64,000 nucleotides of DNA from Sphingomonas sp. Leaf34 (GTDB lineage: Bacteria; Pseudomonadota; Alphaproteobacteria; Sphingomonadales; Sphingomonadaceae), in NCBI RefSeq assembly GCF_001421805.1, contig NZ_LMLC01000003.1, positions 124,236-188,235 of the forward strand. The letters run 5' to 3'. The notes beneath the pieces were generated by a model. That model saw only the letters and a program-made list of their open reading frames with translations. It had not been told where the DNA came from and made no database searches. Within the stretch, counting starts at the first letter, position 1. The number at the start of each line of letters is the position of its first letter. A program made the translations under genes and the position numbers. Shown here in pieces: positions 47,017-55,627 of this stretch.

Positions 47017-47793
47017 ATGACCATGCTCGACCGTATCCTCGAGACCAAGCGCGCCGAAGTCGCCGCGCGCAAGGCCACCACCTCGCTCGCCGACATCGAC
47101 GCCGGGATCGCCCGCATGTCCAAACCACGCGGCTTCCGCGCGGCTCTTGACGCCAAGCCCGGCTACGCGCTGGTCGCCGAGGTCAAGAAGGCCAGCCCCT
47201 CGAAGGGCCTGATCCGCGCCGACTTCGATCCGGTCGCGCATGCCCGCGCCTATGAAGCCGGCGGTGCCGCGTGCCTGTCCGTGCTGACCGACGAAAAATG
47301 GTTCCAGGGCGCCGACGCGTATCTGACCGCGGCCCGAGACGCCGTTTCGATCCCTGTCCTGCGCAAGGACTTCATGGTCGACCCGTGGCAGTCAACCGAG
47401 GCGCGCGCGATTGGCGCGGACTGCATCCTGATCATCGTCGCCGCGCTCGACGACGTGCAGATGGCCGAGATCGAGGCGTCCGCGCTCGACTGCGGCATGG
47501 ACGTGCTGGTCGAGGTCCATGACGCGCACGAAATGGAGCGCGCACTGAAACTCAAGTCGCGGCTGATCGGCGTGAATAACCGAAACCTGCACGACTTCAC
47601 CGTCGACTTCAACCGAACCTACGAACTCGTCAGCCACGCGCCCAAGGACTGCACGTTCGTCGCCGAAAGCGGCCTGACGACTCGCGCCGAACTCGACGCG
47701 ATGGCCGAGCACGACATCCGCTGCTTCCTGATCGGCGAAGCGCTGATGCGCCAGGACGACGTCGAAGCCGCCACCCGCGCGCTCGTCGGATGA
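47017..47793 (+). CDS. trpC: Indole-3-glycerol phosphate synthase
   Basis: 258 residues. A TIM barrel with the conserved [46 protein letters not shown] and [12 protein letters not shown]. It closes the indole ring. It starts at once after the trpD stop, and its own stop overlaps the moaC ATG as ATGA. trpF, trpB and trpA are not in the window. Confidence 0.97.
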   Translation: MTMLDRILETKRAEVAARKATTSLADIDAGIARMSKPRGFRAALDAKPGYALVAEVKKASPSKGLIRADFDPVAHARAYEAGGAACLSVLTDEKWFQGADAYLTAARDAVSIPVLRKDFMVDPWQSTEARAIGADCILIIVAALDDVQMAEIEASALDCGMDVLVEVHDAHEMERALKLKSRLIGVNNRNLHDFTVDFNRTYELVSHAPKDCTFVAESGLTTRAELDAMAEHDIRCFLIGEALMRQDDVEAATRALVG

Positions 47794-48257
47794 GCGGCCT
47801 CACGCACATCGACGAAGCCGGCGCGGCAAGGATGGTCGACGTCGGCGGCAAGGCCGTCACCGCGCGCGAGGCGGTCGCCTCCGGCCGGATCACCATGTCC
47901 GCCGAGGCTGCCGCCGCGATCGGCGAAGGCACTGCGAAGAAAGGCGACGTCCTCGCCGTCGCGCGTGTCGCCGGGATCATGGCGGCCAAGCGCACCAGCG
48001 ACCTGATCCCGCTCTGCCATCCCCTACCGCTCACCAAGGTCGAGATCGACCTGGCCGTCGACGCGACCGGCGTCACCGCCACCGCCACCGCCTCGACCGA
48101 AGGCAAGACCGGCGTCGAGATGGAAGCGCTCACCGCCGCGACGGTAACGCTGCTGACGATCTACGACATGGCCAAAGCGATCGACAAGACGATGGTCCTC
48201 TCCGACATCCGCGTCCGCGCGAAATCCGGCGGCAAATCCGGCAACTGGACCGCCTGA
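47790..48257 (+). CDS. moaC: Cyclic pyranopterin monophosphate synthase
   Basis: 155 residues. It converts the MoaA product to cPMP, the first stable intermediate of molybdenum cofactor synthesis. Motifs [16 protein letters not shown] and [23 protein letters not shown] are diagnostic. ATGA overlap with trpC places it at the end of the trp unit. moeA of the same pathway lies 1.2 kb on. Confidence 0.97.
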   Translation: MSGLTHIDEAGAARMVDVGGKAVTAREAVASGRITMSAEAAAAIGEGTAKKGDVLAVARVAGIMAAKRTSDLIPLCHPLPLTKVEIDLAVDATGVTATATASTEGKTGVEMEALTAATVTLLTIYDMAKAIDKTMVLSDIRVRAKSGGKSGNWTA

Positions 48258-48262
48258 CAAAC

Positions 48263-48285
48263 CCCTCTCCCCAAAGGGGAGAGGG
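48263..48285. terminator. Hairpin between convergent moaC and tonB-like gene (CTCTCCCC repeat)
   Basis: Perfect ten-base arms CCCTCTCCCC and GGGGAGAGGG with loop aaa, 6 bases after the moaC stop. It also belongs to the repeat type at 5,047. Confidence 0.65.
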
Positions 48286-48337
48286 AAAGACGCCAAAGGC
48301 GTCGAGGGTGTGGGCACGCGCGCACCGCCAGCTCCAA

Positions 48338-49093
48338 TCAATCGTTTATCGCCCATTCGTGATCCTCGACGATCGTCGACTCCACCGGCCGCCCCGCCGC
48401 ATCCAGCGACGAGTCGTACCGAAACCGTTGCTCGATCAGCCGACACGTCAGCGCATCGAGTTCCCGGCTCCCGCTAGACCCGGTAACCCGGCACCGCGTC
48501 ACGCGCCCATCCGTCCCGACCACATACCGCACCGACACCCGCCCGCGAATCCCCGTTTCCGCCGCCTCGCGCGGGTAGTCCGAATCCTTCAGCCGCCCCT
48601 TGCGCCACCGCGGCGGCGTCTCCTCGCCACCCCCACCGTCGCCATCGCCAAACCCACCGCTGCCGGTGCCGTTGCCGATCCCGCCACTCCCGGTCCCCGG
48701 CCCGCGCACGTCCGACGCGCCAGCCGTCGCCTGCGCGCCGAGCCCGGCCTTCTCCGCCACCACGACCGGCGGCGGCACCACGATCGGGACGACCGGCGGC
48801 GGCGCCACGACCTCGGTCGCTTTCGACTTGAGATTGGGCGGCGATGCAGCCCCCTCCGGCTTACGGCTAAGCGAAGGCCGCGGCTTGACCTTCTCGACGG
48901 GCAGCGGAGGCGGTGGCGGCGCCACCCCAAATACCTTCAACGCCTCCCCAACCGCCGCCGGCATCGGCACGACCAGCCCGTTGAGAAGCGCATAGCCAAG
49001 CACCCCCGGCAACACGACCGCCCCGATCGCCGCGCCGATCCTGTCTCTCGTCCGTGGCTGCGTCGCGGTCATGTTGTTGATCTGGTGCGTCAT
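48338..49093 (-). CDS. TonB-family energy transducer
   Basis: 251 residues. A hydrophobic anchor near residues 20-42 (IGAAIGAVVLPGVLGYALL), then a long Pro-rich and Gly-rich spacer (GVAPPPPPLPVEKVKP; VVPIVVPPPVVV; a GTGSGGIGNGTGSGG stretch). The C-terminal TonB domain reads YPREAAETGIRGRVSVRYVVG, ending with FRYDSSLDAAGRPVES. Such proteins couple proton motive force to TonB-dependent receptors. ExbB/ExbD genes are not nearby. The Gly-rich spacer is unusual compared with the Pro/Lys spacer of classic TonB. Confidence 0.88.
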   Translation of the reverse strand: MTHQINNMTATQPRTRDRIGAAIGAVVLPGVLGYALLNGLVVPMPAAVGEALKVFGVAPPPPPLPVEKVKPRPSLSRKPEGAASPPNLKSKATEVVAPPPVVPIVVPPPVVVAEKAGLGAQATAGASDVRGPGTGSGGIGNGTGSGGFGDGDGGGGEETPPRWRKGRLKDSDYPREAAETGIRGRVSVRYVVGTDGRVTRCRVTGSSGSRELDALTCRLIEQRFRYDSSLDAAGRPVESTIVEDHEWAIND

Positions 49094-49494
49094 TGCGGGC
49101 GAGAAAAGCCCCTCCCCGCATGAACGCACGCTGGCCGACGCCCCCGCGAACACCACCCCGGCGAAGGCCGGGGCCCAGTTGGGAAAGCCCAAGTGATAAC
49201 CAGCGACACCGGCCCAACCCTGTTTCCCCGCGAAGGCGGGGACCCAGACTGGGCTCCCGCCTTCGCGGGAGAACAAGGAAGCAGGTGCCGACCTCGAATA
49301 GACCGGAACACCGCCGCTTCACCCCAACAACACCTGTCCTACACGCCAAACCGATGGCACAGCACGGAACATACCGACCCACCCCCGCGCTTCCCATACG
49401 ACACCCCGCCAAACGACGACCCGCCAAACACCTCCCAGCGTCTGCACTTCCTGAACTTCACTTTTCCGAACCGCCCGAAAACAGAGCCTTACGC
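49094..49494. other. 400-bp gap upstream of moeA with palindromic repeats
   Basis: One CCCCGGCGAAGGCCGGGG unit (49,151-49,182) and an inverted CCCGCGAAGGCGGG pair (49,222-49,275). From 49,300 to 49,494 the sequence is poorer in GC and C/A-rich; it should hold the moeA promoter. No gene supported. Confidence 0.65.
49151..49275. repeat. Palindromic repeats upstream of moeA
   Basis: Single CCCCGGC-GAAGG-CCGGGG unit followed by an inverted pair of the CCCGCGAAGGCGGG type. Same families as at 22,470-22,641. Confidence 0.75.
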
Positions 49495-50676
49495 ATGACC
49501 CTAGTCCCCGTCGCCGAAGCCCAGACCCGCCTCTTCGCCATGGCCCCCCGCGTCGGCCATGAGACCGTCGCCTTGCGCGACGCCGCCGGCCGCTGGGCCG
49601 CCGAGGACATCCTCGCCCGCCGCACCCAGCCCGCCGCCGACCTCTCGGCAATGGACGGCTACGCGATCCGGTTCGCCGACCTGCCCGGCCCCTGGACCGT
49701 CATCGGCGAGAGCGCCGCCGGCCGCCCGTTCGCCGGCACCGTCGCTACAGGCGAGGCCACCCGCATCTTCACCGGCGCCGCCATGCCCGAGGGCGCCGAC
49801 ACCGTCATGGTCCAGGAAGAAGCCGAGCGAGACGGCGCCACGCTGATCCTCGCCGGCGAAGGCCCACCGACGCTGGGCCGCAACACGCGCCGCAAGGGCC
49901 TCGACTTCTCGACCGGCACCCGGCTGATCGCCGCCGGCGAACGCCTCAGTCCCGCGCGCATCGCGGTCACCGCAACCGGCGGGCATGGCAGCCTCACCGT
50001 CAATCGCCGCGTCCGCGTCGCCGTCGCCGCCACGGGCGACGAACTCGTCCCCCCCGGCTCGACCACCGATGGCGTCGCGCTCCCTGAATCGAACGGCATC
50101 ATGCTCGCCGCGATGCTTGCCGACATGCCCGTCGACGTCATCGACCTCGGCATCCTCCCCGACACTCTCGACGTCCTGCGCGACGCCTTCGCGAGCGTTC
50201 AGGCCGACCTGCTCGTCACCACCGGCGGCGCGTCGGTCGGCGATCACGACCTTGTCCGCCCGGCGATCGAAGCCGCCGGCGGGACAATCGATTTCTGGCG
50301 GATCGCGCTGCGCCCCGGCAAGCCGATGATGGCCGGGCGCATCGGTGACATGATGGTGCTGGGCCTGCCCGGCAACCCGGTCTCCGCGTTCGTCACTGCC
50401 ACGTTGTTCGTAAAGCCCGTCGTCGCGCACATGGCCGGCGCGCGCGATCCGCTTCCCCAATCGACGCACGCACTGCTCGGGGAGGACCTTCCCGCAAACA
50501 ACGCGCGCACGGACTATCTCCGCGCCGAACTCCGCGACGGCAAGGCCTATGCCTCGACGATCCAGGACAGCTCGATGCTGCTCATGCTCGCGCGCTCGAC
50601 CTGCCTGATCGTCCGCCCCGGCAGCGCCCCGGCCGCACGCCAGGGCGAATCGGCGGAAATCCTCGTAATTGCGTGA
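49495..50676 (+). CDS. moeA: Molybdopterin molybdenumtransferase
   Basis: 393 residues. MoeA inserts molybdate into adenylylated molybdopterin. Motifs: SAMDGYAIRFADLPG, RIFTGAAMPEGADTVMVQEE, VAVAATGDELVPPG, LLVTTGGASVGDHDLV and MVLGLPGNPVSAFV. The ATG at 49495 gives the family N-terminus (MTLVPVAEAQ). Followed 68 bases later by lexA. Confidence 0.97.
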   Translation: MTLVPVAEAQTRLFAMAPRVGHETVALRDAAGRWAAEDILARRTQPAADLSAMDGYAIRFADLPGPWTVIGESAAGRPFAGTVATGEATRIFTGAAMPEGADTVMVQEEAERDGATLILAGEGPPTLGRNTRRKGLDFSTGTRLIAAGERLSPARIAVTATGGHGSLTVNRRVRVAVAATGDELVPPGSTTDGVALPESNGIMLAAMLADMPVDVIDLGILPDTLDVLRDAFASVQADLLVTTGGASVGDHDLVRPAIEAAGGTIDFWRIALRPGKPMMAGRIGDMMVLGLPGNPVSAFVTATLFVKPVVAHMAGARDPLPQSTHALLGEDLPANNARTDYLRAELRDGKAYASTIQDSSMLLMLARSTCLIVRPGSAPAARQGESAEILVIA

Positions 50677-50702
50677 TACGAGCGCTTGACGGCGTTAAGG
50701 AT

Positions 50703-50728
50703 GTTCCATAGAAGTTCCCAGTCTGTTC
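50703..50728 (+). promoter_or_regulatory. Triple in-phase LexA half-sites (GTTC-N7-GTTC-N7-GTTC)
   Basis: GTTC at 50703, 50714 and 50725, each 11 bases apart, end 16 bases before the lexA ATG. The alphaproteobacterial SOS box is GTTC-N7-GTTC, so this makes two overlapping sites and suggests tight autoregulation. Confidence 0.85.
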
Positions 50729-50744
50729 CGGACGGAGAACCGCC

Positions 50745-51416
50745 ATGCTCACGCGCAAGCAGCACGAACTCGTCTGCTTCATCAACGATCGCCTCAACGA
50801 AACCGGCGTCTCGCCGTCGTTCGAGGAGATGAAGGACGCACTCGATCTGAAATCGAAGTCGGGCGTCCATCGTCTGATCAGCGCGCTCGAGGAGCGCAAC
50901 TTCATCCGCCGCCTGCCGAACCGCGCACGCGCACTCGAAGTGCTGCGCATGCCCGAGCGCGCGGAAAAAAAGGCGCCGTCAAAGGCATCGACCGTGAAGT
51001 CCGCGCCCGTCGCCGTACCGCAGCCCGCGAACGACGTCGTCGAGATCCCACTTCACGGCCGGATTGCCGCGGGCGTTCCGATCGAGGCGTTCGAGGGTAG
51101 CACGATGCTCGCCGTCCCTGCCGCGCTGCTCGGCACCGGCGAACATTACGCACTCGAAGTCTCGGGTGATTCGATGGTCGAAGCGGGCATCCTGGACGGC
51201 GACTACGCGCTGATCCGCCGCACCGAGACCGCGCGGGACGGCGAGATCGTCGTCGCGCTGATCGAGGACAGCGAAGCCACGCTCAAATATTTTCGGCGCG
51301 AGGGCGCCATGGTTCGCCTCGACCCCGCAAACCGCGCGTACGACCCGCAACGCTACGCGCCCGCGCAGGTCCGCGTGCAGGGTAAGCTCTCCGGCATCCT
51401 GCGCCGCTACGATTGA
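50745..51416 (+). CDS. lexA: SOS response repressor LexA
   Basis: 223 residues. N-terminal winged HTH ([40 protein letters not shown]), a Lys/Ala-rich linker, and the S24 self-cleavage domain. The cleaved Ala-Gly bond is in [13 protein letters not shown], the Ser nucleophile in [16 protein letters not shown], and the Lys in EATLKYF. It represses DNA repair genes until RecA triggers cleavage. Autoregulation is supported by the half-sites upstream. The next gene on the other strand is the broken comEC. Confidence 0.97.
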   Translation: MLTRKQHELVCFINDRLNETGVSPSFEEMKDALDLKSKSGVHRLISALEERNFIRRLPNRARALEVLRMPERAEKKAPSKASTVKSAPVAVPQPANDVVEIPLHGRIAAGVPIEAFEGSTMLAVPAALLGTGEHYALEVSGDSMVEAGILDGDYALIRRTETARDGEIVVALIEDSEATLKYFRREGAMVRLDPANRAYDPQRYAPAQVRVQGKLSGILRRYD

Positions 51417-51597
51417 ATTATTCGCACCGGCCCTGCGTCATCGCGACGCAGAGCCGGTCCGCGGGGCAACCGGAAATCGGCTTGCGCGAAGGCGCAAAGT
51501 TGCGAAGATGGTGCCGAGCGATCTGTGTCGACCTGACGTCACGGGCGATCGAGACATCGGCGTCGACGTCTCGGTATGACCGCCCCGACCGTACCAC

Positions 51598-52863
51598 TTA
51601 GCGCTGCGCCTTTGCGTGGTTATCCTGATAAAAGCGAGCGCGGTGAGCGCGAGACACCCACCGATCGTCGTGCGATCGGATTTGGCGCGATCCGAACGAA
51701 TGCACGGTGCGGGCAAGCACAGGTGGATCGCGCCAAGGGTGGCGGTCGCCGGCGTTCAGGATCGTCACGACCGTCCCCGTCCGCAAGGTTAGCGCAACAC
51801 CGCCCGTCCGCCGAAGGACGCGGCGATCCAGTTTCAACCACCGTGGCACGCAGCGTTTCGGCAGACCGCGTTCGCTGACGACGATGTCGGCGGTGTGGCA
51901 CGCGGCGATGAACGCTGCGATCGGTACCATGTAGGCGCTGCGTGTCGCCAAGATCCTCCATCTCCGTCGCCGTGCAACGATATCGGTGACGCACAGATCG
52001 CGGCTGCACCGCGCATCGGGCTGATCCGCGAGCAGGAGCGGTTCGCCATCAACCCCGCCATTCTCGGCTAACATGTCGCGCGTATAGTCCCCCGCCCGGT
52101 CGCGTAGCATTGCCAGCCCCGCCGCCGTCCGAACCGCGACATGGCGCCCGTCGCCCGTGACGAGAACGTCCGGTGGCGGAGTCATGAGCGCCCAGATCGC
52201 ACCGGCAGCCAGCGGAATCAGCCCGAGCCGTCGCCACCGCGTCCGCCACAGCGCGATCCAGATGCCGCCGACGATCATCAGCGCAAACGCGGCCGTCGAC
52301 ATCCCGGGCAAGGACCGCACCGCGCCGGGCGCGCTGGCAACGATATGCGCTAACCACAGTAGCGCATCGAGCGAGCGCTGCACCAACCACCAGATCGGCG
52401 CACCAACGCCAACTGCATCGAGCAGCAACGCCAACGCCTCCAGCGGCATCACGACGAACGTCGTCAGCGGGATCGCGACGATGTTGGCAAACGCGCCGTA
52501 CACCCCGGCCTTGTGGAAATGATACACCGCGATCGGCATCAGCGCGACTTCGACTAGCAATCCCGTCAGCAGCAGGGACGCAACCGCACGCGCGAGTTTG
52601 CGCCCGCGTCCTTCGTCATGCGGACCTAGGACCACGCGGATCACCGGATGTTCGTGCAAGGCCATGATGGCGGTGATCGCCGCGAACGAGAGCTGGAAGC
52701 TCGGTCCCGCCGCTGATTCAGGCAGGACCAGCATGACGCACGCTGCCCCCGCGGCGACCAGTCGCAGGGTCATCGCCTCGCGGCCCATCGCCAGCGCCGC
52801 CAGCACGAGCAGCGCGGCCACGCACGATCGGATCGTCGGGACCTGGCTGCCGGTCATACTGTA
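51598..52863 (-). pseudogene. comEC: comEC C-terminal remnant, cut by the integrated element
   Basis: About 420 residues of a ComEC/Rec2 protein. They start in the middle of the competence membrane domain (TGSQVPTIRSCVAALLVLAAL, GREAMTLRLVAAGA, GPSFQLSFAAITAI) and run through several TM helices to a degenerate beta-lactamase-like C-terminal part. ComEC forms the DNA channel for uptake and is normally about 700 residues here, so the N-terminal OB-like and first TM segments are missing. Going upstream, the frame meets a stop at 52,882 and homology ends near 52,857. The missing part is probably at the far end of the element. DNA uptake by this route should be lost. Confidence 0.88.
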
Positions 52864-52909
52864 ATAGGAGTTGGGAACCTCTTAACCCCTCCCAGCCCAC
52901 AGAGGGTGT

Positions 52910-54691
52910 ATGACGTTACCGGCAACCATTTACGCGCGTTTCTCCAATGCGGATCAGGCGCAGGGCAACAGCAAGGCCCGACAGCTTACTCTATGCCGCG
53001 ATATGCTTGAGCGGCATGGTTGGGAAGGCAGTCCGGATCGAGAGCTTATAGACGAGGGTGTGTCCGCCTATAGCGGCGCAAACCGCGCGTCTGGCGGCCT
53101 CCTCCACACGTTCGAGCAGGAGGCTCTGGCAGGCCGTTACAAGAACGGCCATGTCCTCGTCGTCGAGAACTTAGATCGTATCAGCCGCCAGGGCTACGAT
53201 GCTGTCCTGCCTTTCCTCCAGCAGCTAACGAGCCAGGGCGTGACCGTCGCGACCGTCGATGGTGATCGGGTTTATCCCGCTTACGAACGCGTCACGATGG
53301 CCAGTGTCATCGAAGCCGTCGTAAAGTCGGAATTGAGCCGCGAGGAAAGCGAGAAGAAGAGCAGGCGCTTAAAAGCTGCCCAGAACAAACGGGTTAGCGA
53401 TGCCCAAGCCAACGCCGGTCAGCACATCAGTTCCACAGCTACTGTTCCGGCCTGGATCGATACTAGGCGCATCAGCAAAACGTCGGAGCGCCCGATCTAC
53501 CGCATGTCGCTCAACGCGGCTCGCGTTGCGGTCTTGCGCGAGATATTCCAGCTTACAATCGACGGGTTCGGAACCCCGGCTATTGCGAAAATTCTCAATG
53601 GCCGAGGTGAGCCTGTCTGGAAGCATCGTAATATCGCCAGCAAGAACGGCTGGACGGTTGGCTACCTGACCAAAATCGTACTCAATCGAGCGGTGATGGG
53701 CGAGTATCACCCTATGAACCGTCCACGCAGTGGTGAAGCCACCAGCAAAGGGGTCGATGTTCTCAATCACTTCCCCCAAGCCATCGACCCGGTGACGTTC
53801 GCCAAGGCCGCTGCCGCGCGAGAAAGTCGCAAGGGCACAAGCGGCGCGTGGCAAATCACGCATAATAATCTGTTCAGCGGTATCGCAAAGTGCGGCGTTT
53901 GCGGGGGCAGAATGAAACAGGAAGTGGTCGTTAGGAAAGGCGGCAACCGCCGAAACGGTAAGAATCCAGATGCCGTTTATCAGAGCAGACAGGACATCAG
54001 CTATCTCAAATGCCACAACGCCCTGAACCGCGTTTTCGATGAGGAACGTGGCCTGCCCCGCTGCTCGAATCGCAATTGGGTTCGCTATGAGAAATTGGAA
54101 CAGGCTGTCGTCCAGTTCGCAGTAGGCTGGCTCGCACTTAACCGACAAAGCGCGCCATCGGCAGATATCGAAAGCATGGAAGTCAGCATCGCGGATGCTC
54201 GCCGTTTCCTCGCGGACAAGCAAAAGCAAGCCGACAATGCGGCAGTCAGCTTTACCCGCACAGGCAGTACGACGATGGAGCGTCTTATGCTCCAGCTTGA
54301 GGTCGAAGTTGCCGAGGACCAAAAAGCTATTCAGGTGATCGAACAGCAACTCTCGACCCTGCGCACAAGCGCGCCTTCACCTGACTTCCTCAATCACATC
54401 GAGAAGCAACGCACTGCCCTGTACAGCAACGATGAGACTGAGCGGACCACTACCCGCGTGGCGATGAAGCAAACGCTGGGTAGTCTGATTAAGACGATGG
54501 AGTGCGATACCGAGCGCAATACGCATGTCATTCTCGCAGGAAACTCACTCTTGTTCTCCTTCGACAACGAAGGTGAGTTGATCGGAAACGAGATGGGCCA
54601 GGGAACGATCCACCTCGGCCCTTACGGTGAAATTGACTGGCATCCCGACTTCCCTGATGCCGATTACGCAATCCACCCAGCAGCCCTGTAA
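52910..54691 (+). CDS. Large serine recombinase (integrase)
   Basis: 593 residues. Catalytic domain near 5-160 with the nucleophile Ser12 in IYARFSNADQ, then ENLDRISRQGYD and SREESEKKSRRLK. The Recombinase domain spans about 190-300 (LNAARVAVLREIFQLTIDGFG, GWTVGYLTKIVLNRAVMGEY). A zinc ribbon has CGVCGGRM and later Cys near 330-390. A coiled coil near 410-480 is typical of LSRs such as those of phiC31 and A118. It sits at the comEC break and reads away from it, so it is the likely integrase. A strong terminator follows. Confidence 0.95.
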   Translation: MTLPATIYARFSNADQAQGNSKARQLTLCRDMLERHGWEGSPDRELIDEGVSAYSGANRASGGLLHTFEQEALAGRYKNGHVLVVENLDRISRQGYDAVLPFLQQLTSQGVTVATVDGDRVYPAYERVTMASVIEAVVKSELSREESEKKSRRLKAAQNKRVSDAQANAGQHISSTATVPAWIDTRRISKTSERPIYRMSLNAARVAVLREIFQLTIDGFGTPAIAKILNGRGEPVWKHRNIASKNGWTVGYLTKIVLNRAVMGEYHPMNRPRSGEATSKGVDVLNHFPQAIDPVTFAKAAAARESRKGTSGAWQITHNNLFSGIAKCGVCGGRMKQEVVVRKGGNRRNGKNPDAVYQSRQDISYLKCHNALNRVFDEERGLPRCSNRNWVRYEKLEQAVVQFAVGWLALNRQSAPSADIESMEVSIADARRFLADKQKQADNAAVSFTRTGSTTMERLMLQLEVEVAEDQKAIQVIEQQLSTLRTSAPSPDFLNHIEKQRTALYSNDETERTTTRVAMKQTLGSLIKTMECDTERNTHVILAGNSLLFSFDNEGELIGNEMGQGTIHLGPYGEIDWHPDFPDADYAIHPAAL

Positions 54692-54705
54692 GGGGCAGAC
54701 AGGAA

Positions 54706-54727
54706 GAGCGGGGTTGGCTCCCCGCTC
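54706..54727 (+). terminator. Terminator after the recombinase gene
   Basis: Perfect arms GAGCGGGG and CCCCGCTC with loop ttggct, 15 bases after the stop. Confidence 0.85.
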
Positions 54728-54738
54728 CTCTCATATGG

Positions 54739-54759
54739 CCCTGTGAGAGCGTCTGCGGG
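54739..54759 (+). repeat. Direct repeat copy 1 (CCCTGTG...GCGTCTGCGGG)
   Basis: 21 bases matching 63,931-63,951 at 19 positions in the same orientation. It lies between the recombinase terminator and the next gene. Confidence 0.5.
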
Positions 54760-54948
54760 TTAGCAACGGGGCAGTTTGTGAACCACTGCGCCGACATGGA
54801 TGTTGAACACGCTGCGCTTGCGCTCGACGTAAACGCGCGCACCCTCAAACGTGACAGCAAATTCGTCCTCCTCAAAGTCGGCCGAGTAATCGAACGTGTT
54901 GAGTGCGTAGTTAGCGAAAGCAGCGAGGTCGATCTGGTTGTTAAACAT
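54760..54948 (-). CDS. Small hypothetical protein
   Basis: 62 residues, MFNNQIDLAAFANYAL..., with GGAG 8-9 bases before the ATG. Polar and acidic in the middle (YSADFEEDEFAVTFEGARVYVE), no TM. The upstream longer frame has no support. Not recognised. It is convergent with the recombinase gene. Confidence 0.65.
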   Translation of the reverse strand: MFNNQIDLAAFANYALNTFDYSADFEEDEFAVTFEGARVYVERKRSVFNIHVGAVVHKLPRC

Positions 54949-55080
54949 GCATTGTCTCCTTCCCCAGTTATCTGCTTCCAGAGTAGAATCAGAGCGAGTA
55001 AAAGAAGACACGATTCGTCGCAAACTGGAGCTATGATTTGCGCCGCCTTTGCTATCAGAAGATTTGAGTAGTATTGAAGT

Positions 55081-55141
55081 CTGGCGTTGTCCTCCAGGGT
55101 CAAAGGCTATTGATAGAGAGTGCGACAAAAAAGGAGCGCAC
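55081..55141 (+). promoter_or_regulatory. Duplicated leader, copy 1: 36-bp block plus RBS-loop hairpin
   Basis: 36-bp block (55,081-55,116) 89% identical to that at 55,564. Then a 5-bp stem GTGCG/CGCAC (55,120-55,141) holds the GGAG ribosome-binding site in its 12-base loop, 3 bases before the ATG. The block contains TTGTCC and TATTGA, a possible weak promoter with a 15-bp spacer. Confidence 0.6.
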
Positions 55142-55144
55142 AAC

Positions 55145-55486
55145 ATGAAGGATTACTCGTCCTTGCTGGAAATTGCCAAGTCATCACTTGGCAAAAGCTA
55201 TGATACTTTAATGGCAACGATGGTGGAGGGCCTGGAGCGCAAAATTAGCGACAGCGCAGCGGTTGTTAGCAGTTTTGAAGACGACATAAGCGACACATAC
55301 GCGGAGGAAGCGCGCAAGCTGGGCGTTGATGAGGAGGATGGACTGTCAGACAGCTTGCTTGCCTCGACAGGCATTAGCAGCGCAGGCAAAGCGCTTGATG
55401 CGCTATACGACAACAAAGTTGCCAACGCAGTAAAAGTACAGGCGCTTGCGGACGCAATTGGCGCACGGATATTGTGGAGGCTGTGA
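55145..55486 (+). CDS. Hypothetical protein behind a duplicated leader
   Basis: 113 residues, MKDYSSLLEIAKSSLGKSYDTLMATMVEGL..., acidic and helical, ending DAIGARILWRL. No TM and no recognised domain. GGAG lies 8 bases before the ATG inside the loop of a small hairpin. The next gene has the same kind of leader, so the two are probably controlled alike though transcribed separately. Confidence 0.7.
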   Translation: MKDYSSLLEIAKSSLGKSYDTLMATMVEGLERKISDSAAVVSSFEDDISDTYAEEARKLGVDEEDGLSDSLLASTGISSAGKALDALYDNKVANAVKVQALADAIGARILWRL

Positions 55487-55563
55487 CGGTAAAGGAGCAG
55501 GTTGCGTTACGGCGCAACTTGCTTCGCCACGGCTACCCCCAACTTATTTGCTTTCCAAACAAT

Positions 55564-55627
55564 CTGGTGTTGTCCTCCTGAGCCAAAGGCTATTGATAGG
55601 AATGTGGCAACAAGGAGTAAGCCACAT
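55564..55627 (+). promoter_or_regulatory. Duplicated leader, copy 2: 36-bp block plus RBS-loop hairpin
   Basis: 36-bp block (55,564-55,599), then a 7-bp perfect stem ATGTGGC/GCCACAT (55,602-55,627) with a 12-base loop that carries GGAG. The last two stem bases belong to the ATG start codon. The stem sequence differs from copy 1, but pairing, loop length and RBS place are kept. Confidence 0.6.

Noticed and set aside
1..51600. tRNA, rRNA or tmRNA genes
   Set aside because: I looked for tRNA-like T-arms with CCA ends and for rRNA-like stretches and saw none that held; a covariance-model scan would be the proper test.
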